Shown here piece by piece: positions 32,561-42,638 of a stretch of 64,000 nt of DNA. The DNA comes from Ilyonectria destructans (Eukaryota > Ascomycota > Sordariomycetes > Hypocreales > Nectriaceae): assembly GCA_020740775.1 (NCBI GenBank), contig JAHEWK010000045.1, positions 124,001 through 188,000 on the forward strand. Direction: 5' to 3'. Each line of letters starts with the position of its first letter. Position 1 is the stretch's first letter. The notes under the pieces were generated by a model. It saw only the letters and a list, made by a program, of their open reading frames with translations. It was not told where the DNA came from and ran no database searches. The position numbers and the translations under genes were made by a program.

Positions 32561-35500
32561 ATGGCCGATGACCTACCGGATCTTCTGCGGGACTACAAAT
32601 TAGAGACCCGGTTCCCCCGCAAGCGCCGTATTATCCACATCTATGATGACTCTGATGCGCCTCCATCTTCCCCCCAACGAGAGGAATATTGGAAAAGCGA
32701 GAAACGACCCATTGGCCGTGGCGGCCAGGGGCAAGTTTTTTTACAGACATGTACCAGCGGCAGTCGAGGTTATACCCAGCGCGCTGTGAAGATAATCCCA
32801 CTTCAGAATGGCGGCGGAAGACGACGATACATTGGAGAGCTCGAAACCATTATCAAATTCTCTCACGCCAAGGTACGTGTTCGTCAGAGTTCCGACGTCT
32901 TGCCACAGCGTGGCTTGCGCGACAACAGTGTGTGAGGGCATTCCATGCTAACTTGGATGAGTAGTACTCCAAGTACTTTGTGAAGTCCCTGGGATGGTAT
33001 GAGTCAAACGACTCGTTGTGTATCGCCATGGAGTATTTCCCTGCAGGAGATTTGCACACATATCTTGGCGATCATCCGCCCTTGCCTGAAGACGACTCCC
33101 GCCAAATCACCAGTCAAGTGCTGCGGGGCTTGGCAGTCATGCACGGAGAAGGTTTTGCTCACCGTGACATAAAGCCTCAGGTGCGTGAACTACAAGAAAC
33201 TCAACCGCCGTGCATGTGGTAGTGTACAAGTGTCTGACCTCTGGCACAAGAATGTCTTGATTCAACAACTTCCAACGCCTATAGAACCCGGTTCTTGGTG
33301 GGTCAAACTTGCAGATTTCGGTATCAGCAAGAGACTGGGAGCAGCTACTAGCGGCGCAAGCACGGTGATCGGTACTGAGGAATACATGGCACCCGAGCTG
33401 TTTGACCGTAGCCTCCCGGATATTAACTACCCCGCGGCAGACATATGGGCCTTGGGGGTCATGACCTTCTCTATATTGACGAAGTCTCGTCTATTCCAGA
33501 GTCCATTTCATGCTTTTCGGGATGAAACGAGCCCAGAGTTCGATGATTGTCAACTCAGCTTAGACGGACAGACTTTCATTCATGCTTTGACGAGGCCGAA
33601 GCCGGATGAGCGACTAGACTCTAACACGGCCATTGGCCATGCATGGGTCCAGTCTTGGATGCCAAGTGAGCCGATGCTCCCAGACGCTCGCAGCGAGTAA
33701 GTCCACCGACTCTTAGAATATGCCGAGCTGACAGCTAACTTTGTAGATCCTCAGCCTCATCCTCCGGAAGGAGTTCATTCGATGAAGAGAGGGGGATGAC
33801 AACACAGGTCTCAAATATCACTGATCTCCCGAGTGCTTTCCAAATAGGCTCGAGTACCCAACTGACTTTGCCTGTCATTTCAAGCGAACGGACTTACAAG
33901 GTGTTTAGCGACCAGCCATCTATACTTGATCAGGTCCAGGCACGGCTAGTACGCGCAGCAGAGAAAGGGCATGAGGACGTGGTCAAGCTACTTCTTGAGA
34001 ATGGGGCCGATATCACGATTCCGGACAAGGCCGGATGGACGCCAGTCAATTCAGCAGCAAGAAACGGACACGTCGAGGTGGTCAAGTTGCTTCTTGAGAA
34101 TGGGGCCGATATCACGATTCCGGACAAGGCCGGAAGGACGCCAGTCTATGCAGCAGCAAGAAACGGATACATCGAGGTGGTCAAGCTACTTCTTGAGAAT
34201 GGGGCCGATATCACGATTCCGAACAAGGCCGGATGGACGCCAGTCAATGCAGCAGCAAGCGACGGATACATCAAGGTGGTCAAGCTACTTTTTGAGAATG
34301 GGGCCGATATCACGATTCCGAACAAGGCCGGATGGACGCCAGTCAATTCAGCAGCAAGCAACGGACACGTCGAGGTGGTTAAGTTGCTTCTTGAGAATGG
34401 GGCCGATATCACGATTCCGGACAAGGCCGGAATGACGCCAGTCTATGCAGCAGCAAGCTACGGATACATCGAGGTGGTCAAGCTACTTTTTGAGAATGGG
34501 GCCGATATCACGATTCCGACCAAGGCCGGATGGACGTCAGTCAATTCAGCAGCAAGCTACGGACACATCGAGGTGGTCAAGCTGCTTCTTGAGAATGGGG
34601 CCGATATCACGATTCCGAACAAGGCCGGATGGACGCCAGTCAATATAGCAGCAAGCTACGGATACATCGAGGTGGTCAAGCTACTTCTTGAGAATGGGGC
34701 CGATATCACGATTCCGGACAATGACGGAATCACGCCAGTCAATATAGCAGCAAGACACGGACATATCGAGGTGGTCAAGCTACTTCTTAAGAATGGGGCC
34801 GATATCACGATTCCGAATAAGAACGGAGGGACGCCAGTCTTTGCAGCAGCATTCAACGGATACATAGAGGTGGTCAAGCTGCTTCTTAAGAATGGGGCTG
34901 ATATTACGATTCCGAACAAGAACGGATGGACGGCAGTCAATGCAGCAGCAGGCTTCGGACATGTCGAGGTGGTCAAGCTACTTCTTAAGAATGGGGCCGA
35001 TATCACAATTCCGACCATAGGCGGATGGACGCCAGTCTATGCAGCAGCAAGAAACGGACATGTCGAGGTGGTCAAGCTGCTTCTTAAGAACGGGGCCAAT
35101 ATCACGATTCCGAACAAGGCTGGAGGGACGCCAGTCTATGCAGCAGCAAGCCACGGACATGTCGAGGTGGTCAAGCTGCTTCTCGAAAATAGGGCCGATA
35201 TCACGATTCCGAACAAAGTTGGAGGGACGCCAGTCTATTATGCAGCCAGAAACGGACATGTCGAGGTGGTCAAGCTGCTTCATGAGAATGGGGCTAATAT
35301 CACGATTCCGAACAAGGCCGGATGGACGCCAGTCAATTCAGCAGCAAGAAACGGACACGTCGAGGTGGTCAAGTTGCTTCTTGAGAATGGGGCCGATATC
35401 ACGATTCCGGACAAGGCCGGAAGGACGCCAGTCTATGCAGCAGCAAGACACGGACACGTGGAGGTGGTCAAGCTGCTTCTTGAGAATAGGGCGGATATCA

Positions 35501-35622
35501 CGATTCCGAATAAGAACGGAGGGACGCCAGTCTATGTAGCAGCAAACAACGGGCACGTGGAGGTGGTCAAGCTGCTCCTCGAGAATGGCGCCGATACCAC
35601 GACTTTGAATAAGAACGGATAG
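32561..35622 (+). CDS. Ser/Thr protein kinase fused to ankyrin repeats
   Basis: Four exons: 32561-32872, 32965-33180, 33251-33696, 33747-35622, with GT-AG introns of 92, 70 and 50 bp carrying gctaac/ctgac branch sites. 949 residues. The kinase (about residues 50-320) looks active: glycine loop IGRGGQGQVF, Lys in RAVKII, HRDIKPQN, ADFGISK, MAPELF and DIWALGVM. A Ser-rich linker leads to about 17 ankyrin units (core NGHVEVVKLLLENGADITIP), 99 bp each and nearly identical in DNA. The stop TAG replaces the TGG of GWTPVN in sister repeats; one more decayed repeat follows to 35719. Kinase plus ankyrin proteins in fungal accessory regions are thought to be signalling or non-self sensors. It was probably made by joining a kinase to an NLR-style sensor. 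Confidence 0.87.
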
Positions 35623-35719
35623 ACACTAGTTAATATAGCAACAAGGAACGGACATCTCGAGGTGGTCAGGCTGCTTCTGTGCTCCACCCAGACCTCCATT
35701 CCTGATATAGTTTATTAAG
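35623..35719 (+). pseudogene. Decayed terminal ankyrin repeat beyond a TAG stop
   Basis: Same frame as the gene before it: TLVNIATRNGHLEVVRLLLC, ending at TAA 35717-35719. Against sister repeats, tgg acg cca gtc became tag aca cta gtt; all four are C:G to T:A changes, as RIP makes. Confidence 0.75.
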
Positions 35720-36000
35720 GCTAAGAGGCTCAGGGTTATGCTTATGAGATGAGTGTAAGAGGTATTTTGAGTGGTTACTTATGTTTACTCCAGATTTGAA
35801 GAGAATTTTGGACACAGTGGTCATGTCCAACTGTCAGTGCCCCCGTCATAGATCACTGGGCATTGGAAGGCCAGATCGCACACCTCGTTTAACCCTCAGC
35901 AGCTGCTTCTAGCGATGTCTCGCCGGATCTGTTTGACCAGATCCTTCCTCATCACCCGCCACAGAGGAGCTAAGCACGTCGTCTCCGTGGAGACTTACTG

Positions 36001-36303
36001 AAAGACTTTGACGAGCTTGCCTTTGCTTTTGTGCCAAAGTTCACGAGGCGTGGTTATCGCTTGGTTGCGCATTACCTGTCGGCTGCCGATGATCTCATCT
36101 GTCCCGCCAGCATTTTCCATAACCAAATGACATACCAACTCGACAAGATTGCTCCTGAGTTTCTTCTCGCCCGCTTTGCCTATGCTGTCTTTGGGCTTCT
36201 CGATGGCTTCACAACGCAGACGGCAAGACATCTGGCCATCGTCGAACCTGGCGAAGACGAGCTCGGATTATGCGGTGTTAGTATCGCCAGGTTTGGTCGC
36301 TAG
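36001..36303 (+). pseudogene. Protein remnant, possibly from an HNH-endonuclease-type fungal protein
   Basis: The open frame contains FTRRGYRLVAHYLSAADDLI and EFLLARFAYAVFGLLDGF, which resemble the C-terminal part of fungal HNH-domain proteins from memory. No HNH motif is visible here and there is no clear start. Weak call. Confidence 0.3.
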
Positions 36304-36321
36304 ATGTGATTAATTAGTATG

Positions 36322-36531
36322 TCACCCAGTCTGGTTTGCATCAAGTCTCCTCGTGTCCATGTCAAACTGAATTGCCGTCCGCACCGCCCTTAGCTTGGGT
36401 GCCCATTTTTGGCCATCCGATGCCGCCTTTCTTAGACCGGGGGGCTGGTCGCCTTCACCGTCGTCGTGGGTACCAGAACGCGAGTATTGTACTCGATATT
36501 TATATGAGTGCCCAAAACCATCCTTCTCCAT
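36322..36531 (-). pseudogene. LINE ORF2 C-terminal scrap
   Basis: The minus-strand end (KWAPKLRAVRTAIQFDMDTR) matches the C-terminus of the LINE at 11106-12094 (PNLQAVRATIKFAMETGRL). Short, no catalytic domain. Confidence 0.6.
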
Positions 36532-36732
36532 CTAGGCGCAGCCTAATCGAGCGGAAGTGCCTGGCGAAGCGATGGAACGACCTGGCTTGTCCATGGCAGA
36601 CATCCCAGTAATGAATATATATCCATTCTTAAGAGCATATTCATTCTTAAGCTTATGCATAAGGATAAGAATATAGAGGCTGCCAATGAATACATAATTC
36701 TTATATTCTTAAGAATATGGATCCGCCACCTC

Positions 36733-36800
36733 CCCCACAGGGATGCTACGGAAGTCCATATTGCAGACTGGGCCAAAAGTGTACCCTGGCCTCAACCAAG
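36733..36800 (+). repeat. Inverted repeat, left arm
   Basis: Contains ggaagtccata and gactgggccaaaagtgtacc; its reverse complement is at 38300-38375. The arms enclose 1.5 kb holding two small ORFs, so they may be ends of an unrecognised element. Confidence 0.6.
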
Positions 36801-37206
36801 CTAGGGTCACACCCAAGATGTGTCCACGCACGACTTCAATAGAAGGATACCCCTAGATAATACATATCTCATCAATGTCATTTTGAACGATAAACAATGA
36901 CGTTCGCGGTCTCTATTCTTCAATGTGTATACAATCTCTTTCTTGGACTTGAAGTTGTAGAAACCGGCAAGAAGAATCTTCTCTAGCCCCTTCTTCATCG
37001 CCAAAGAAATCTGGGTTAGTATCAACTCAGTTTATACAGCATACAGAGGTTTGTTGACATGTTGTCCCTTTGTTTATTTACTTCCTCAGCCGCCCTTACC
37101 TAGTTGCTAACATATACTTTACCGATCTTAGGTTAGCTTACTGTCGCCACAGCATCAGGATCTTCTTGCCCAACTGCTTCATTTCCTCACAACCTTCGCA
37201 CTTGTT

Positions 37207-37497
37207 GTGTCGATGCCTCAACCAATTACTTCTATGGCGACGATGATCCCGGACTCTACCGATTTGACTCCTGCTGGGCTGAAGACACAGGAGGAGAAGT
37301 TGATCAATGGCGGCTTCCCCCCAGCCCGACTTGCAGCCCTCCCAACGAAGGTACTGGGTGTGAATACCCGGACTTTCACATATGGCGGCCCTCAGCCTAC
37401 ATCAAATCCCGACCTAACTATCTGGGCCCTTGGGAATGCCTTGAAGACATGTTCAAATAAGGTCTTACATCTAATAGGCCTAAGCAAGGTTGGTTGA
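37207..37497 (+). CDS. Hypothetical small protein
   Basis: 96 codons between the inverted repeats at 36733 and 38300; opens MSMPQPITSMATMIPDSTDL. The start codon is not certain. No domain recognised. Could be a fragment of a gene carried by an element; coding status is doubtful. Confidence 0.25.
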   Translation: MSMPQPITSMATMIPDSTDLTPAGLKTQEEKLINGGFPPARLAALPTKVLGVNTRTFTYGGPQPTSNPDLTIWALGNALKTCSNKVLHLIGLSKVG

Positions 37498-37505
37498 TTC
37501 TTCCT

Positions 37506-38021
37506 TCATTGTGACCCCATGTCGCTTTTCTTTTTTTTAACCTGCATTAGCCTGTTCGACAACTTGAGATCCGCATGAGGCCTAAGGTCTTTGGTCAAGA
37601 AAAGAGGCCATGTACAGTTACATTCAATGGCAGCCAAGGCCTGAATGTGAATGACGATGGATTCTGTCGTAGAGGGCGACTTCTGGCCGGCTTGGCCGTG
37701 GTCCTGTTGTATACTCTCCTCCCGATTGTATTGTGCCTGAAAAATGGCCATCTGGTAGTTCTCAGGTGGTGGACGAGAAGTTGGGACTGTCAAGGCTTGC
37801 TGTGACGGTTTGACTCGTCGACGGGGGTTGGGGGAATCCGCCGTGAGGTCAATTGGGTTGTTGGAACGAGCATTGTTGATGGGGGCATTAGAGAAAAATT
37901 GGTTACAATGAGGACAGTAAGGCGCTGTAGGAAACTGGGCTTGAATGTCGGTGTGTGGCGTGCCGCCCCCAGTTGTGATATCTGGGCAGCTTGGGCAGAA
38001 CGGAGTGAGAGAGGGAGCCAT
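37506..38021 (-). CDS. Hypothetical protein with two CxxC pairs
   Basis: About 171 codons from ATG at 38021 (MAPSLTPFCPSCPD). Two short Cys pairs (CPSC, CPHC) suggest a small zinc-binding N-terminus, followed by a low-complexity polar region (SNNPIDLTADSPNPRRRVK). The C-terminal third looks out of frame or random. It converges with the ORF at 37207-37497 and lies between the same inverted repeats. Function unknown. Confidence 0.35.
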   Translation of the reverse strand: MAPSLTPFCPSCPDITTGGGTPHTDIQAQFPTAPYCPHCNQFFSNAPINNARSNNPIDLTADSPNPRRRVKPSQQALTVPTSRPPPENYQMAIFQAQYNREESIQQDHGQAGQKSPSTTESIVIHIQALAAIECNCTWPLFLTKDLRPHADLKLSNRLMQVKKKKSDMGSQ

Positions 38022-38461
38022 TGGAAGGTTGTGATGAGATTGAAAGAGATTGAAAGGCAGACAAGACACAGTAATGCGCATTAATGCGCTTTTGAGCTAC
38101 GTTGCTGGTTGCCCAGTTATCCTCTTCTTAGTGATCGCCTCTCTGACCGGGATCAAGTCGTTGCCACGATAGCAACTCATTGACCCCCGACTTCTTCATA
38201 GACCGTGTCTTTATCTGACTATCTATCTAAGCAGATATGACCCATGTCAGTATTTAGTTAAGTGTAATCTTAAAGTGACGATGGTGTGGACCTAGCAAGC
38301 ATTGGGTGGGTAGTTGGGATCAGGGTACACTTTTGGCCCAGTCTTCGATATGGACTTCCGTACCAGTAGCTGTGGGCTACAGCAGCTGCGGGGTCACGAA
38401 CTTCACTTGTACGGTCGCACATTAGATAAGGTCCACATAAAGTGCAAATGGCCAAATGTCA
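38022..38461. other. Intergenic
   Basis: Contains the right inverted-repeat arm (38300-38375). Nothing else seen. Confidence 0.4.
38300..38375 (-). repeat. Inverted repeat, right arm
   Basis: Contains gggtacacttttggcccagt and tatggacttcc, the reverse complement of 36733-36800 with a few differences. Confidence 0.6.
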
Positions 38462-38745
38462 AATCCCACTACTAAAGTCACCGCGGCGATCAAGAGCTCT
38501 GAAGGTCTAGTGCTTCCAGCGCTCCCACTAAAAAGAGGAGAACCCACTAAGTTACGCCCTCGGATTCTCACGTATCCACGCTCAGGCACACCCAGCACTG
38601 TATTGGGCGCCCGTGGATTCTCGCGTATCCACGCTCGGGCAGACTGTAGTGAGGAACTCGTGGATTCTCGCGCATCCACACTCATGCCTCAGCTGTACAG
38701 AAGACTGCTGCCCCGCTCCTGCCTGAGGCCAAAGTCAGTTAGGAA
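38462..38745 (-). repeat. Palindrome-bearing dispersed element, copy with three palindromes
   Basis: Reverse-complement match to 26284-26507, longer by about one 50-bp unit. Palindromes lie at 38560-38579, 38613-38632 and 38660-38679. Confidence 0.7.
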
Positions 38746-38959
38746 CTCCCCGCTTTGTTCTAGTGTCAGCCTTACGTGAAGTCGGGCTAATTATAGGCCG
38801 TTGGGAGTTATTTCTACCCTGGTACTTGTTTCCCCAATCTGCACCAACATTTCTTCCACTGACACGACGACGAATTCTTTCATCTCCAATACAAATAGGT
38901 AAATAATAAGTTATAGTGGATCCTCTCATTGCACCAATGGCTAACAGAATTCTCAGCCA

Positions 38960-39328
38960 ATGCAGGAGTCCGACGTTAATGTTACCGGCCAATCCCCCGA
39001 GACGCAAGGTGGAGCCGCCAAACGTGATAGATATTGGTCTTCTACCCTAAACCCAGTTTGCAATCAGGCGTCCCGTCATCTCGAAGAATATTTGGTCTCT
39101 CAAGGCTATGTGCAGTCAGAAGAACAGGGACCTTTACGTGAGCCAGCGCCTGCCACCCAGTTGCACGATTTAGACTCACCGGCAGCAGTTCTCGGCCACG
39201 AGGTCGTGCCTGGATCAGTCGCGCAAGCCCTCCAGACAGATCTAGAAGTTCTCGCAGATCTCCTTGTGCGGATGCAGTTGTCTGCGATATATGGCATTAT
39301 AATCGACATCTCCTGTTTCCTGCTGTGA
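38960..39328 (+). CDS. Hypothetical protein
   Basis: 122 codons (MQESDVNVTGQSPETQGGAA...), no domain recognised. A gtgagt follows the ORF end, so an intron is possible, but I could not join it to a convincing second exon. Low confidence that it is a gene. Confidence 0.25.
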   Translation: MQESDVNVTGQSPETQGGAAKRDRYWSSTLNPVCNQASRHLEEYLVSQGYVQSEEQGPLREPAPATQLHDLDSPAAVLGHEVVPGSVAQALQTDLEVLADLLVRMQLSAIYGIIIDISCFLL

Positions 39329-39911
39329 GTATGCCACATGTGTCTACACCTGATCCCGAGGAGCAAAGATACTTACGCCCACAATCTCCTCCTCTAGTGT
39401 CACGGCAATCGCACTCCTTATATGGCTCATCACGCCACTACATAGAGAGGAATCATCCTCACTTCTCTCAACAGTCCTCTGGAGCCCGTCGATATTTCTT
39501 GGTTCAGAATCTATATGGATCTTACACATGTTGTGTCTCGTCAGACGCTGTCGTGTAATTACGGCTTCACTTCAGAAGAAGTTAGCTGAAGGGTCGTTAG
39601 AGCAGAGAGATAAGTCTAGGTTGCGGGGTGCTTTTCTTTGGGGCACGGTCGGGATACTTCATCGAATTCAGTTTCGACCAGAGGGTCCTCTATCAAGAGG
39701 TGTGGGAACTGTGTAGGACTTCTCTAGTTTTATAAACAGAATTCTCTCTATTTGCTCGCTGTGCCCGACTGGTTAGACTGATCATTGATACGCACAGGCT
39801 CTTCTATGATTTTAGGTCCGATAGCGCAGATGACACGAAATTGGTGTTTGCTGAGATTGTTTGGCGTCAGTTCATATGCACATGAACCACTATTTATTTT
39901 CCACAAGTTAG
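39329..39911. other. Unassigned stretch
   Basis: Only short ORFs; possibly debris of an unknown gene. No repeat recognised. Confidence 0.35.
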
Positions 39912-40240
39912 AGCTATGCAGTTGCAGAATCCTCTCTACATCAGGGCGTCTAGCCACCCCACTAATGCTAAAAAGTTCACTCGCGCCCGGGGAGAAAGGC
40001 GTGGTATATTGCACAAGTCATGCTAAATGCAAAGCGTTAGCACGACTACTGGATTGCCACTACTACCATGGCAACCCAGAGGATAGCGATGCCCACTTCC
40101 TTGCTCAGCGGGAAGCGGACTTTCAAGCCTGGCTCCGTGGCGAAACACCGTACATTGTAGCCACGGCTGCACTTGGAACGGGTATTGACGTACCGGGGAT
40201 AACACATGTCATCCATCTTGAAGCACCGCATAGCATCATC
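39912..40240 (+). pseudogene. RecQ-type helicase fragment (C-terminal RecA lobe)
   Basis: LQNPLYIRASSHPTNAKKF, then after a small deletion and frame change APGEKGVVYCTSHAKCKALA, IVATAALGTGIDVPGITHVI and HLEAPHSII. This matches the helicase at 48727-52071 almost residue for residue. It stops exactly where a GATC-rich element begins, before the QEAGRAGR motif. An old, dead copy of the telomere-linked helicase family 9 kb from the intact one. Confidence 0.8.
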
Positions 40241-40388
40241 CAGAGTTGGAAATCGATCGTACAGATCGATTCCGAGCCCTGATCGATCGATTTATATCGA
40301 TCGTCACCTTCAATCGATCGATATCGATCGATCACTAATTGAAATCGATCGATCGACGTCGATCAGCGATCAAATCGATCAATGCTGG
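40241..40388. repeat. CGATCGAT-rich palindromic tract, copy 2, inserted in helicase remnant
   Basis: Begins ccagagttggaaatcgatcg and ends caatgctgg, so the ends are ccag/ctgg. The interior is dense in GATC and ATCGAT. It interrupts helicase coding sequence exactly after HSII. Confidence 0.7.
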
Positions 40389-40469
40389 TCTTCGTTGTTA
40401 CTATCTACGGTGATCGTACCTCCACTTCCGGCAACGGGGCCTGCACATTGCGAAGGTGGCTGACAAGTT

Positions 40470-40881
40470 AGCGGGCATTATCGAACGACGTGGACATGGG
40501 ACACGGAGGGATGACACAAACCACGACCTTGTGCTTCTTTCTCAGATGTCGGACAATGCCTCCGCCAGTTGAAGCGATGTAGACATAATCTGTAGTCTTC
40601 GGCCTGTTCCGGAGGAAACATCTCTCGCAGATCCATACGATCTTGTGGGGCCATGACCTGTTGTCCTTCATTCTGAATCCAAACTGCCACCACCATGTCC
40701 GCTCTCGAGAAAGGTCGTGACCTATCGTGAAACCGGGGAACCGCCTGAATTTATCAGTCGTCCAAGCCTCATAATCTAGAAATCTGATGGGTGCATATTT
40801 CGTTGAGGCTGAACTAGTTGACGGCTCGGAAGGCGGCGGCGTGGAGGAGACAGCCTCTATGTCCTCATCAAACGAGTCCAT
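40470..40881 (-). pseudogene. hAT transposase N-terminal fragment with BED zinc finger
   Basis: From ATG at 40881 ([20 protein letters not shown]) the frame encodes [20 protein letters not shown], then VWICERCF and IVRHLRKKH, the C2H2 pattern and sequence style of the BED finger at the N-terminus of fungal hAT transposases. The catalytic part is missing. It could be kin to the autonomous source of the hAT MITEs at 27393 and 42079. Confidence 0.7.
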
Positions 40882-41181
40882 AGTGATGGGAAGAGTCCGC
40901 AAACAGTGTAGAGGAGGCCAAATCGAATGCTGCGAGGCTGATAAGGTCGAACCTGTATATGCTCTACTCGGACAAGCCAAGACCCGAGATAATTTCTGGT
41001 TGCGACGCGTACAGAGTCCATTGAACCAGGCATTGGCGGAATTGCAAATGGCACGAGACAGAGAGGACAGCTCATACGTTGGGTCATTTCCTGCTGCCCC
41101 GCGTCGCGTGTAGCTGCCTGGGGCCCCTGACGACTTGCCAGGGTAGACGCGTCCGGCGACGGATTCGTCGCGTATCATACT

Positions 41182-42638
41182 ATGAGCTGCCATGCGCAAC
41201 CTACCCGGGACACCTTCGAAGTACATCGCACCATGGCCGCCGGAATCAACGAGCGACCGAACCAGATCCTGATGCTGGTAGCCGAGGACGTGGTACCGAT
41301 CATGGCAGAGGAGCGACCGTTATGCGAGGAGTGGCTTCGGTCAATCGGGTTTCTTGCACCGGGAGAGGACGAAGAAGTGTGGTAGGCGATTCTCCGGAAC
41401 TGGGAGCGGTTCCTCAAGGCAACGAAGACGAGGATCACAGGCTCGGGCGCAGCCCGTCGAGTCGTGCAGAGTGCGGATGCCAAACAGCGCGAGGCAATCA
41501 AGCAAACATTCTGGGATCGGATAGATGGGCTCGAAGCACTGTCCGAGCGTTGGCCAGCAAAAGCACGCCTGACGCTCAATCAAAGCGCGGAGGGGTATTG
41601 GGAAGGCGGCGACGATTTCAGTCCATGTGGACAGGACTGGCATGCTTTCTGGTGTGGTGTATCAAGGAAGACGATGAAAGTCTAGAGGAGATGGGGTTGG
41701 AACTGGACGAAGAGGACATGGAAGATGTGTTGGATGTGATGGTGGCGGCAACGCCAGGGCGGGGCTGGGTCATGGACAATGATGATCCAGGAGATGCCCT
41801 TCAAGGGTTGTTCGCCAAAGCACTCACAGACCGGTCTGCGAAGGTGCAGAGTAACCTGCTGCTCTGGTGGACGGCGATCTTGATACGGTCAGCGATCTCG
41901 GAGGAGGGTAAGGAAGACTACATCAGTCGAGGGAAGTTTAGCATGAACATTTTGCCAATGGATGTGGATATCAGGGACAGAATAGAGGCCATCGTGCACT
42001 ACAGCAAGGTCTTGATCCTAGACAAGGCGTTTCAAGGGTGGCAAAGAGGAAGAGTTGGTCGTGAGGTTTGGTTATAGGCAGCGCTCCTAATAGTCCAGAC
42101 CGTTTAGACTATTAGTCCAGACTGCAATCCAAGATCAATAATCAATCCACGACGGGCGTTCGTGGATTGACGACTAGGATGGCGCGTCCCTTGAAACGAG
42201 CCGTGTTGATCTGGATAGCACCAGTAAATCGTTCAGAATTATCCAAAACAAAATGGTTGGCACAGCAACAATCATGGGCACCCTGGTTTTGTGACGTCAT
42301 GCCAACAACCTAGCGTACTTAGCATCCACACTGGGCGTCCGTATTCCCATCCCTGATCTGCAGTCTGGACTAATAGTCCAAATGGTCTGGACTATTAGGA
42401 GCGCTGGTTATAGGAGGTACAGCGGGATCTGAACGCGGTGGACAACGAATGGCTCAATGAAGAAGACGGACAGCGGCCGGACAGCCGGCTGGAGAGGCGA
42501 ACGTGCCTAACGCCAGGGTGGAAAATGATGCTAGAGCATCTTGGAAAGGAAGGAGAAGCATGGCTCGGAGGGAAGGAGGGGACGGTTATGTGGGAAGTTA
42601 GGAGGCTCCTGGGTCCACTTAGGAGAGCCAGGCAGTAG
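41182..42638 (+). pseudogene. Unknown fungal gene split by TAG codons, a frameshift and a MITE
   Basis: The frame from ATG 41182 ([20 protein letters not shown]) meets TAG at 41383-41385 (after EDEEVW) and resumes AILRNWERFLKATKTRITGS. Near 41640 the frame shifts by one (GQDWHAF to LVWCIKEDDESLEE) and runs to TAG at 42075-42077. Then a 328-bp hAT MITE plus its 8-bp duplication (336 bp, a multiple of 3) is inserted. The same frame continues after it (EVQRDLNAVDNEWLNEEDG) to 42638. Trp-rich sequence such as LLWWTAILIRSAISEE suggests a real ancestral protein, but no domain is recognised. Function unknown. Confidence 0.55.
42079..42406. mobile_element. hAT-type MITE, copy 2
   Basis: 328 bp with the same TIR as 27393-27644 (cagcgctcctaatagtccag at the left, inverted at the right) and a perfect 8-bp duplication GTTATAGG at 42071-42078 and 42407-42414. 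The interior differs from copy 1. It sits inside a coding frame (41182-42638). Confidence 0.88.

Larger units (their letters stand above)
35720..37206. other. Intergenic with decayed fragments
   Basis: Apart from the fragments listed at 36001 and 36322, this holds an AT-rich stretch with repeated cattcttaag words (36610-36720) and one arm of an inverted repeat (36733-36800). Confidence 0.45.
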
